The notes under the pieces: generated by a model | Database searches by the model: none | What the model saw: the letters and a program-made list of their open reading frames with translations, nothing else | Told to the model about the DNA's origin: nothing | Shown here: positions 40,448 through 51,124 of the stretch, in pieces | Layout of the letters: every line of letters starts with the position of its first letter | How positions within the stretch are numbered: position 1 is the stretch's first letter | Program-made: the position numbers and the translations under genes | NCBI GenBank assembly: GCA_947462335.1 | Contig: OX381720.1 | Location: forward strand, 63,509,946-63,573,945 | Direction: 5' to 3' | Source of the DNA: Harmothoe impar | Taxonomy: Eukaryota > Annelida > Polychaeta > Phyllodocida > Polynoidae | Length of the DNA stretch: 64,000 nucleotides

Positions 40448-43168
40448 TTATCTTCTCCTGTCTTAAAAAAAAAAAAGAAAAAAAAAGATCTTGACTGTGG
40501 GAGAAAACAATACTATTATCATTCAGTACAACTTCTCATATAGCACGTACAGTCAGTGAGTAATACAACATTTATGCATACAACAATGTTTTTGTGGAAC
40601 CTAGATTTACATTCCCTTTTTTTTCAAACATCTAACTAAGAAATGACCTTAAGATTATTACACAAATATAAAACACACATATCTATCTGCATCGGTACAG
40701 TTACTAGAAGTTATATAATGTAAAGGTGACTTATACATTTTCGATTGATTATTTTTCAAACTTATTTTATGTGAGACCTTTATTGAATAACTATATGTAT
40801 AAAAAAAATGAGATAAAACTTAATACACTTTAGTAAGATTATTCACTAGACAATACCCATACCAAATTAGTATTAGTATATTAGTGATGTAATTCTCCCC
40901 TTCTATGGGAATTTGATTATAGAGACTTAAAATCTGAATGAAAAAACAGACACTAAAAGATTTTTCCTATAACCAAATTATTGAATTAATTTTTTAATTT
41001 TTTAATTGTAAGGTCAAATTTTCATTAATTAGGGCGTAGATAAAATAATTGATGTAATTTGGCTATATCAAAATAGAAATATCAATCTAGATCAGACTTC
41101 AAGAGACACATCCCAATGAATGACACATGTTCAGTTCACAATCCCTGACACCACAAATATCTTCTGAGAGGGTGATCTTGCCCACTCCAAACACATAGGG
41201 TTTTATAACGAGTGATACTAGTATCAAAGATTGTATGATAGTCCTTTCAGTTGTGGAGAAAAACAAAGCAGACTCCGTCCATAATGTTATGTATTAGGGT
41301 GTATCACATTCAGCCAGATATCATCCTTCATCAAGAAGGCAATGACTCACTGACCTCCCGTCCATAGAAAGACATTAGTGGGTAGAGTGAATGTTACGTT
41401 TTTTGGTTGGCGATTCTAGCCCGTAAGAAACCCTCATTAATTACAATTATCCAAGTTTGCTCCAATATAGATATAGTCACAAAATAAGTGTGGCCATCAA
41501 ATATCCGAGTGTGCCCTCTAAATATATGGTCAAAAGATAAAAAACCCATATCCCAAATTCCCATTTTTGGATGCCTTTCCTCTGCTAAGGAAAGCGGAAC
41601 CACATTACTCATGATTAGGATAAAACAAAGGTGTATAAATATAGGAACTATTCTATAATGACCCAAAAACATCATACTTATGGTTAGTCAAGGGGGGCTC
41701 AGTCCCGCAGATAAACCATTGGTTGATCGCAAGGAGAGGCACCCGATCCGAAATTGGAAACATCACATTTTGCTCTCAGGATTATGTCCCTGTAACACCT
41801 ATATAACATGATGCCAACCTTGCCCACTTACCACATGATGTTGCTGGCTGTTGTAAAATACCGAAAATCAGGAGTGTTTTGTACGATAATGCTGTTAGTT
41901 CAAACTAAAGCTGTGTCACTCATGGCAATGCTAGTCTGTCCTGTAGGATGCGCACTCCATCGAGGTCATCACTGCATTGACTCAAGTCCAGCATCCATTC
42001 ATGGGTGCATGGGTGGTTGTTGAACAAACTTTTCTATCCTATTGTGATGTATTACTTTGGTGATTCAACCTCCATGCCGCACATCCCAAACAGTTTACCT
42101 ACATTTTTCTTTCTTTACAAAGCTCCATTAAAGACCAGGTCCCTCATTCTTGACCTTTATGGCCTACCCTAGAAACCTGCAGATCGGCTATCCATGACAT
42201 AATGAATAGTCTAAATGGTGTATAATTATTTCTATCCAGTAAATAAGTGAGGTTTATTATAGCTAGTAGACATGGGATGGACTTGAAGGAGGAAATCTAC
42301 TTCACAACTTCATTAAAGCAACATGGCCTATGCTTGTTCAATAGCATTGAAACACTTTTTTCATCCCATGCAATGTATGGTCAAAAATCAAATGAATTCA
42401 TCAGTTAGTGTCTGTATTTTGTTTGTTACCAGAATAGAAATAAATGTTAATATTTCATGGAAATCCCAGCAGTTAAAATGTTGGTAAAGGAGATGCCATA
42501 TGAGTATCTCAAATCCTGGTTCCTTTGTAGTAAGAACTTAGTAACTACCAAACAACAACAACAATAATCTACTATAGGTCCAGTAAAGATTTGTTAATAT
42601 TCTAATAGTGATCAGAAACATGTTATGATATTAAATTCTACCAAAGCCCAAACAATTATAATGCTCACAGTAACTAATGAATGCTACTACAGAGCCTAAA
42701 TACATGGGCAATAGTAGGTATAAACATCCTATAATGCTTGGAGAAAATATGTTCTAAGATATAGGAAAAATGTAGTAGAGAGTAATTTTTTTTGTTCAAT
42801 GTAATACATTGCTGCACCTGAGCTATGTATATATATACTAATTACAAGGTTGGATGCACGTTTGAATAGGGAAAATGAGTGAGGGGTGTGAATTGTTTCC
42901 CTGGTAACCATTTGGGTGTTGGTGCTCCTCCTGCATAAAGGCAGTGTCCGGCAATAAAGTTCTATTTGTAGCCTGTGAGGGGAGGCTATTGTAAACATTA
43001 TTACATAACATCTATTGTGAGCTAATTTGTTGACGCTTTTGTCAAACTGACTGTTTCAGAAACAATCTACAAGGTTGATGATATACCTGGGTAGCCTTAT
43101 ATTGCAAGACATCAAACTACTTGAAAAGAAAATCAAAAATAATTACACCTTGATGATAATCAAAACAG
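40448..43168. other. No supported gene
   Basis: AT-rich, with an A-run near 40466-40485. Open frames are short and featureless. Confidence 0.5.
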
Positions 43169-43582
43169 TGTAGGGGTTTACTACGGTAATCATTTCTATC
43201 CAGGTGACCGAGGAGGGTAAGTTCGGGTTGTTCCCGCCTGGCGTTAGTGTGGGCGGTATCCCAGAGGGGGCGACTGTCCTCTCTCGGGTACTGCGCACCA
43301 CTTTTCAGGCGGGAACTTACCGACACGTGACCATGTCGATTTCATATCCAAAGGGGGTATATAAACCTCCCCTCCTCGTATAGTCGCCAGTCAGTGCAGG
43401 CCCGGCTGACTCCCAGCATTACCCTACCCCTATCACTAGATTGAACCAGGACTGCTTTGTCTTACCCTTCGGGTTAAGACTAGATTCAATTGTAATAGGG
43501 ATACGTTGAATAAAACACTCTTTCTACTTCGCACTTGGAAACTGACATTCTTGTTCTCTTTCTGAGATTCCGAACCACTACA
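43169..43582 (+). repeat. 5' LTR, 414 bp
   Basis: TGTAGGGGTTTAC ... CACTACA. It contains a TATA box (GGGTATATAAACC) and AATAAAACAC polyadenylation signal. About nine differences from the 3' LTR. Confidence 0.92.
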
Positions 43583-43583
43583 C

Positions 43584-43601
43584 TGGTGCCGTGACCAGGA
43601 T
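43584..43601 (+). other. Primer-binding site, tRNA-His-like
   Basis: TGGTGCCGTGACCAGGAT, one base after the LTR. It is complementary to the 3' end of animal tRNA-His (which ends GTCACGGCA plus CCA) over the first 13 bases and most of the rest. Confidence 0.7.
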
Positions 43602-43778
43602 CAGTTTTCGAGTAGCAGTCAGGTGAACCTGGCCGGAGTAGAGAAGGATGGGGACGGTAACGTCCCGTAGCGGAACAACCCAGTTGATCCGACCAGTTTC
43701 GAGGGTTTCATACGTGAAGCCGAAGGAACTTTGAATCCAGGGGTGACCTTGGAGGAAGGAGAGTTGGAATCCACCAGA

Positions 43779-46352
43779 ATGGACCAACTAGATCCAGAAG
43801 AGGCGAGGGGGTTCACACCGAACTTCATTGCCACTCGGGGTCAAATCATGTTGAACACTGGTCGTTCTTTGTTCAACACTACTGATGCAGTGTTTTTTCC
43901 CGGAGGAAAGAAAGGAGGGAACCAGAAAGGCTCATTTCTGGACCCGACGGTACTGGAAATACCGCCGAAACCCCATCGGGTCGTACCCGAAGGAGGTCCC
44001 GTCATCGGGACCCGACCTGATCTTAATCAGGACGACACTTTGGACCGGGACAACGCTTACCGGAACAAAGAAGAAATGAACAAGCAGTACGACGCTCTGC
44101 ACGACGAATTAATTTCGTTGATCTCTGAAAGAGATCGGTACATCCTAGAAAATAGGCAGGTCCATCAAGATATGGAGTGGAGAACAGATCAATTGACCCG
44201 TGACAACAAGCTGATCCAAGATCAGATGGAGAAGAATCAGGAAATCCTGAGGGATGAAAAGAAAAGATTATCCGAGTTAGGTCAAGCTAACCGGAATCCT
44301 TATGCCTGTCAACAGCAATATCAGGCGAACCTAGAAAGATACTCTAGGGAATGGCACGCCGCCAAAGAAGCTCGTAACCAGCAGGTCGAGGACAATGAGG
44401 CAGTAAGAACTGCTATCATAGAAGCGAACGAAGAGCTAAGTCAGAAGAAGCTAGAGAGCATGCAGGCAGTATCCATACTGGAAGCCAGACAGGTAGATTT
44501 GGAAATGTACTTGGGCAACCAAAAGGTACCAGACCCAGAGGTGACCCCCACCCCTGGGGAAGGAGTAGAGAACCCTCCACTCCAGGGAGTTCTAAAAACC
44601 AACACCCGCTACCCTTCCGGGGGACAGGTCGAGAAGGATGTGTACTATGCATCTGCTCCCCCCGGCCCAACGGGTCCATCGGTAACTATCGATCTGACGG
44701 CATATTCCGCAGGGAATACGTCGGGGGTCACTAGTTATGACACCTTGAACCCCTTTTCTGGGGATAGTCCATCTCAGTATGGAGCTGTTCCACCCCCTTC
44801 GGGTACGAACAAAGACACCACCACCCATGAGGATCAACAGGGTGGGTGGTATGGTTACGATAATTGGGGCGACCTGATTTTTCATCATAACCAGACGACG
44901 AAGACAGGAGCAGGGAGGACTCCGGGAAAGCAAGCCCAGGGGCACGCTACCCGAGGCAAGAAAGCCGGAGAAGGACCTTCTGCTGGATGGTCTGGGGACC
45001 AGAACCCACAGTACCCTCATACTAATAGTCCTGATAAGCCTAGAAATAGTCAAGGAAGTCGGCCCAGGCCCCAGCACCATGACCAGACAACAACAGGACC
45101 CGATCCCACCTACCCGGGTACCGCCTCTCGCCCTCGACCCACCCGGTTTGCCGGGTGCGAACCAGTTTCCCCAGTCAGGCCATTGACCCGAAGAACCTCA
45201 ATGGCCCCCGGACTGAGACAGGTTTATGATACAGATCCTTGAATCAAGAGCCTTGGCTTGGATAGCTATAGCCGGGGACAGGATGCCACTGAAGTATTGG
45301 ATTGAAGCCGGAATCTATCAGACCAGCTGATAGAGGGGGCCACCAGAGGTGCCCGACGCACCGCCAGGATCACCAAACCCTACAAAGGGAAAGGACCCTG
45401 CAAGGAGGAATACCAGATATTTGTGGATGACTGCAAATACAATGGATGGTCCAAAGAAGACTCATTAGGAGCCTTCGTCATCTGGCTAAATGATGGGCCA
45501 GGTAAATCCGCCGTCTCCCAATGGAGAAGTACATATGGCCCTTCGGGTACATATGATCAGCTCGAAAGTACTGCTGTATATATCTTCGGGAACCTGGTGA
45601 CCGTGGATCACTGGTTGGTCTTCAAGGGATGAACCCAGAAACCGAAGGAGTCCGAGAAGATATATGGTTTGGAGCTTCAATGGATCCTGCATCAGGCAAG
45701 ACCTGAATGGGCTAGAAACGCAGATTACTACATCGAGACTCTCTTTGTTCGGTTCATTAGTGGATTGAGTGACCCTGATCATCAAGAACTAACCAGAAAA
45801 GCTTGGAAAAGTGATTCCTCCCTAGCTGATCTATTTTTAGCCATAGACAGTTATGAGAAGAAGAAAATTCTTCTTGCAGGATTGGTACCCAACCAATCCC
45901 GAATGTCAGCGGTTGTTGACTATAGCAGCAGCGGGGGATCTTCGGATGAGGATTCCGAAGGAGAAGAGACCATTGGGGCTGTAGCCTACGGTGGGAAGCG
46001 CCGGGACAAAAAGTCCGGTGATAACAAGAGGCGGAAACCTTTTGATAAAACATCCTCTAGCAAAAAGCCAGAGAAACCCCCAGGGGATAATTCAAGAACC
46101 CCTTCCTAACCTCCCTCGGGTCCACCAGAACCCAATGTTCCGAAGAAATTGGAACCCGACCAATCCCTCAAGTTGGTAGAAGCCATGATGCAACGTATGG
46201 TGGCGCTGTTTGATAAAAAACAGGAACGGAAGATAAAACCCGAGCTGAGTACTGTAACTTGTTACAGATGTCGGGAGAAGGGGCATTATGCCTGCACATG
46301 CACAGCTGAGAAGCCTGTGATGCGATTCTCCGGTAAGAACTCGGAAAATTAA
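43779..46352 (+). pseudogene. Gypsy gag, broken by in-frame stops
   Basis: The first in-frame ATG is 43779, although the frame is open from about 43668. An N-terminal domain is followed by a long coiled coil (about 44070-44510; NKEEMNKQYDALHDELIS, RDKL-type repeats). After a Pro/Gly-rich stretch, capsid-like sequence (CKEEYQIFVDDCKYNGWS, FISGLSDPDHQELTRKAW) and one CCHC zinc knuckle (CYRCREKGHYACTC, about 46258-46300) follow. The same frame is interrupted by TGA at 45240, 45303 and 45630 and TAA at 46107. The zinc knuckle and capsid region identify it as gag; this copy cannot make full-length protein by normal translation. Confidence 0.85.
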
Positions 46353-46441
46353 AGGGGATCCCTGAGGGAGGCGACTCAGAGATCCCGAAGGAAATATGCC
46401 ATGATACTCCTGACAGGACGGGAGTAAGTTCACACTCAGTA

Positions 46442-47014
46442 GTGACGTCCGGACATATGGGGGACAAGCAGGCGCAGCTTGGGAACCCTGGGGCCAGGGC
46501 CATCAGCATTCCAGTCATACATTCTGGAAATGAGTCGGGGAAACCCGGTGCTGATGCGGAGGAGTATAGTGCAATGGTTTGTGGAACCAGGCTCCCCCTA
46601 GATCACCCTTGCCTGGAATACATAAGAGGGTGTGGATTAGATCTAGGTACTGAGAGTGACTTACAGAAGTTCACTAGTAACCCTTCATTGAATGGAGGAA
46701 AAAGGTGGTATTTGGCCGCTTCTGTGAAGGGTAGAGTCGGGGAATTTCTGATAGATACTGGGGCTAGCCACTCCATCATCTCTCGGAAGTTCTACACTCT
46801 TCTGCTGGGCACAAATGATGACCTTAAAATGAGGGTAAATGCGTGCACAGCCAACGGTAGCAGATTGCGGACGTTTGGACATACTTTCCTGTGTATCTCA
46901 GTGGTGGGGAAGGAGTTTGTATTCTCCCCAACCATTGCTGAGATCGAGGATGATGGTATCATAGGGATGGACTTTTTGAATGTTCGGAATGATGTTGAAC
47001 CCGAAGACAGGTGA
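46442..47014 (+). pseudogene. Gypsy aspartic protease region
   Basis: Frame 46442-47014 carries FLIDTGASHSIISRKFY, the DTGA active site, and IIGMDFL near the end, the Ile-Ile-Gly strand of retropepsins. The domain itself is unbroken, but the frame ends in TGA at 47012 before RT, and continuing sequence moves to another frame (46980-47303). Confidence 0.85.
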
Positions 47015-47235
47015 ATTGTCCATACAGAGTCCCTATAATATCACGGCACAATGTGTGCTGAGAGTTATCAGTAGTATAGCAAGTGTCGCACAGACACTGA
47101 AACTTCCACCGGGAACCACATGTGATGTGTTAATCAGCGCTTCCTCTGAACTCAGAGGAAGGGCCGGGGTCATGGAACCCAACGTAGCTTATCTCCAATC
47201 CCTCGGGTTGGAATCTGCTGATACGTTGGTGGGAA

Positions 47236-48024
47236 ATGCCCAATGGACTCTTGTCCCCATATCCAATCCTGGTGTTCATGGTATATCTCCAGAAAGGCGC
47301 TAAAGGAGGCAGTGTGATACTCGCGGAGACGGTCACCAGCAGCCTTCTGGGGTTGCCATCCGAAGATCCGCCGGATACGGTCGTTATTGAAGAGGAATTA
47401 GAGAAACTAATTCAGGATGCTTCGGAATTAGATCCGAAGGAGCAGAGGGACCTTCGGGTGATGTTAAAATGTTGCCGAAGGGCCTTCGCGTTCCCAGGAG
47501 AACCATTAGGACGAACTGATAAAGTCCTACACGGAATTGACGTGGGGGAAAGCTCCCCCTTTAAAATTCCTTACCGTCAGCTACCCCTAAAGAAAAGAGA
47601 GGTAGCAGAGACGGAGATCAATAAGATGATTAAAGCTCACGTTATTGTACCCAGTTCTAGCCCCTGGAGTAGTCCAGTCTGTATGGTCACAAAAAAAGAT
47701 GGGACCATAAGGTTCTGTATAGACTACAGGAAGCTGAATGGGATGAAGAAGAAGAATTCATATCCTCTGCCGAGGATTGATGAGACCATTGACTTGCTAG
47801 GAGGGAATGAATGGTTCTGTACCATAAACTTACAGTCTGGGTACTGGCAGGTCGGGATGAAACCTGCCGACATGGAGAAAACGGCCTTCTCTAGCCATGT
47901 AGGATTGTTCCAGTACAACGTCATGCCCTTTGGGTTGTGCAATGCGCCAGCCACATTTGAAGCCATGATGGAGACATTACTGAGCGATCTACTATGGAAG
48001 AAATGTCTAGTTTACCTTAGATGA
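47236..48024 (+). pseudogene. Gypsy reverse transcriptase, frame-broken at active site
   Basis: RT fingers and palm are readable: VPSSSPWSSPVCMV, RFCIDYRKLNG, YPLPRIDETIDLLGG, INLQSGYWQV, MPFGLCNAPATF. The frame shifts exactly at the Y-x-D-D box (stop at about 48022), leaving the two aspartates in another frame, followed shortly by a TAG. Confidence 0.88.
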
Positions 48025-49053
48025 CGTCATTATCTTTGGGAGACATTCCAGGGCTGTCTAGACAACCTGGAAGAGGTCCTCCAGAGAATAATGAGTAATG
48101 GGTTGAAATTAAAACCTAAGAAATGTCAATTGTTTAAAAAAGATATCAATTATCTGGGGAGAATCATTTCCACTTAGGGGGTAAAAGCAGACCCGGAGAA
48201 GATTTGAAGTGTGACTGAGTGGGAGAAGCCCAGGTGTCCCAAGGATGTCCGTTCATTCCTTGGGTTTTGCTCGTATTATTGAGATTTCTTACCAGGTTAT
48301 GCCCAGGTGAGTTATCCTATCCAATCTCTGTCACATTGGACACCTGGTAGGCGCAAAGAAGTTTTTCCCTGGGGAAAAGAACAAGACGAGTCCTTTGAAT
48401 CAATCAAAAGACTCTTTGTTGAAACACCAGTTCTGAAGTATCCGACAGCCGCCGGACATTTTATTCTGGATACTGATGCCAGCAATGAGAGCATTGGGGC
48501 TGCTTTGAGTCAGGTCCAAGACGGAAGGGAGTTGCCCATTGCTTTTGCTAGCAACACCATGAACAAGTCACAGAGGAACTACTGTACCACCAAGAGGGAA
48601 CTCTTGGCGGTGATTGTTCCCACAAAATAATATAAACATTTTTTGTGGGGCTCAGATTTTACGCTGAGGACTAACCATTCCTCTTTGAGGTGGTTACTGA
48701 ATTTTAAGGATGCAGAAGGTATGATAGGCCGGTGGTTAGCACACTTATCAGAGTTCGGGTTGGAACAGAAGCAGATCCAACACCGACCCGGTGTAAAGCA
48801 TGTAAATGCTGACGCACTATCCCGCAGGCCCATTAGGAGTTGTGGAAATGAAAAATGTGACGATTGTGGAGCCCATGGGGCGGTCCTAGCTGGAGTCCGG
48901 TTGCCACTGGAATCCAGAGGAATTGGCATCCTTCAGTGGTTTATGGAGACTATCCGAAGGTTCCAGGAAAAGGATCCGAACGTGGGGAGGTTGCTCGAGG
49001 TAATTCCTAAGGGAATCAAACCTGTTCGACCAGAGATCTCACTAGAAAATTGA
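48025..49053 (+). pseudogene. Gypsy RT connection and RNase H
   Basis: Frame 48307-48630 carries HFILDTDASNESIGAALSQ, the first RNase H Asp, and RNYCTTKRELLAVI with its Glu. A TAA at 48628 interrupts it, and the same frame resumes at 48643-49053 (WGSDFTLRTNHSSL, the next Asp region, and ADALSRRP). The stretch 48025-48306 (thumb and connection) has several stops. Confidence 0.85.
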
Positions 49054-50327
49054 GAGATGAGGAGTTTTTAGCTCAATGGACAGAGCTGGAAGTATCCGAA
49101 GGTGTTCTATATAGATGGAAGATCAACCCTTCTGGAAGAAGGATCCGACAAGTAGTGATCCCCTCCAGTATGAGGAGGGACTTGATGTATTATTGTCACG
49201 GTCATATGATCAGTGGTCACTTTGGGAAGAAACGTTCGCTGGAACGCCTGTCCCGAAGGTACTACTGGCCAGGAATGAGCACTGACTTATTACGTTGGAT
49301 CGCCACTTGTCCAGATTGCTGCAAGAATAAACCCGGCCCTGGGATGGGTAAAATGCTCTTGTCCCAGGAACTGTTGGGAGTTAGGTTTGCCAGAATAGCA
49401 ATCAACATCATCAGTGGTTTTAAAACAACCCCTGATGGTAACACGTGTATGATGGTAGTAACTGATTACTACACTAAGTACACGAGGGTGTTCCCCTTGC
49501 CCGATCACAAAGCCGCGACCTGTGCGAAGGCCTTTGTGAAGGGTTGGGTGTTACACCTAGGAGTGCCTCCGATGATGCATAGTGACCAAAGCAGGGAATT
49601 TGAGTCGGATCTATGGCAAGAGATGTGCCATAGGCTAGCTATCTGCAAGACCCGAACCAATCCTTACCGACCCCAGAGTGATGGGATGGTGGAAAGGTTC
49701 AACAGAACGCTGATTCAGGTCCTGAAACCCTTGGTGAATGAGAGTATGACTGATTGGGATGAACAATGTGAATATGTATGCCATGCATACAACAGCACTG
49801 TTCATAAAAGCACCAATTGTACCCCAAACTTGTTAGTGTTTGGGGAAGACATGATCATGCCAGCTGATCTTGTTTTTGGGGTGGTCGGGTTGAATCCCGA
49901 CGCACCATGTCACGTGATGTTTGTGGAATCACTAAGAGACCAGTTTAAGTTCGCATATGAGCTCATTAGAACTGAGTTAAGAAAGAACGCGAAATGGCAG
50001 AAGACTGGTTATGACCATGGACTAAAAGTCTGTCGGTTCAAGGTAGGGGATCAGGTAGTGAGACTACACGAGCCTTTATCCAATTTGAAATTAGCAAGCA
50101 ACTGGGATGGTCCATTTGTAGTGACTAGAGTAGTAAGTGACTGTACTGTCATGATTAGATCCTTAATTGGAAGGATCTATAAATCCAACGTGGCTCGGCT
50201 CCGTCCCTGGAAGGGGAGGGATCTGACCACAGAAACGTATGGGTTAGGAGTAGATGAATTACTCCAGAAGGTGGAGAGCAGGAAAGTGGATCAAATAACC
50301 CCAAAACATGGCCGAGGAAGGCCGTGA
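49050..50327 (+). pseudogene. Gypsy integrase
   Basis: A 425-codon frame without a clear ATG start. It has an HHCC zinc region (HGHMISGHFGKKR ... CPDCC), the core with HSDQSREF (second Asp) and MVERFNRTL (Glu), and a C-terminal DNA-binding part (FKVGDQVVRLHEPLSNLK, GPFVVTRVV). At the first catalytic position the copy reads RIAINII where the older copy reads HIAVDI, so the first Asp appears to be Asn. The frame ends near 50327; a basic tail continues in another frame (50308-50505). Confidence 0.85.
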
Positions 50328-50505
50328 TCCGAAGGTGCAGAAGAAGGAAAAAGTCTCGCTAGCTGTAAGCAAACCTAGGCAGAGGAGGAAGGGGATGGCT
50401 AACCCTGCCTCTGAGAAGGCGCCTTCGGGAGCTAAGTCTAAGAAAGTACCCATGGGAGGTATCCGACGCAGTCCCCGCCTGATAGAAAGGGCTGCGGTAA
50501 CCTAA

Positions 50506-51124
50506 GCTGGTACACAACGAGTGTGTTGTCCTGTACTATGTTAGGAGAAGGAGGGAGGAGGTTCCCGGCGGGAAAATTATAATTTATTTCCTCTTTTTCC
50601 GAGAAGTTGTTTTGTGTTGTCATCTGTTATATGTTGGAACAGGCAAGAGTGACCGGGTATGGAGCGTGTAAACCCCCCAGCAGGGTACCAGTGGGTGGTG
50701 AGCGGATAATCCGGTGGGTTTGCGGGCATGCTTCCCATAAAAACCTCACTAATACTCCAGCAGAGCTGTTGGTTGCGAAAGGTTCGGCTACTATCCGAAG
50801 CACCTGTTTATAATAGGAACTCCTAGCGCCCGGCGGGCGCGGGAAAAGAACTGGGTCAATGAGTGACCTAGTTAGGGCAGTCTCGCAGAGCGCCCGAGAC
50901 GCGCGTGAATGCGCGTGACCTCTGTGCACAGGGGTCGTTTTGGTTCATTAGATTTTGAATCTTCGCCGGCACGATGTGCTGGCCAACAAGGAGGGTCTAA
51001 TAGGAACCGGATTCACACGCTAAAAGTAGGTGAATAAGTTCAGAAAAGGGGAACAGGTCCTCCATAAAGACCTGTACCGTCATAAAGACCTCTTATTTTA
51101 GAAATAAGAGCGCCCAACTTCGGC
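50506..51124 (+). other. Spacer between pol and the extra ORF
   Basis: About 620 bp with no supported frame. It contains two GC-rich patches (CGGCGGGCGCGGG near 50832, GCGCGTGAATGCGCGTGA near 50900) and could hold a splice acceptor or internal promoter for the downstream ORF; none is proven. Confidence 0.4.

Noticed and set aside
41160..41215. P-loop-like VFGVGKIT on the minus strand, a candidate for the missing GTPase exon
   Set aside because: It lacks the Ser/Thr directly after Lys, has no clear splice sites, and the frame ends soon after.
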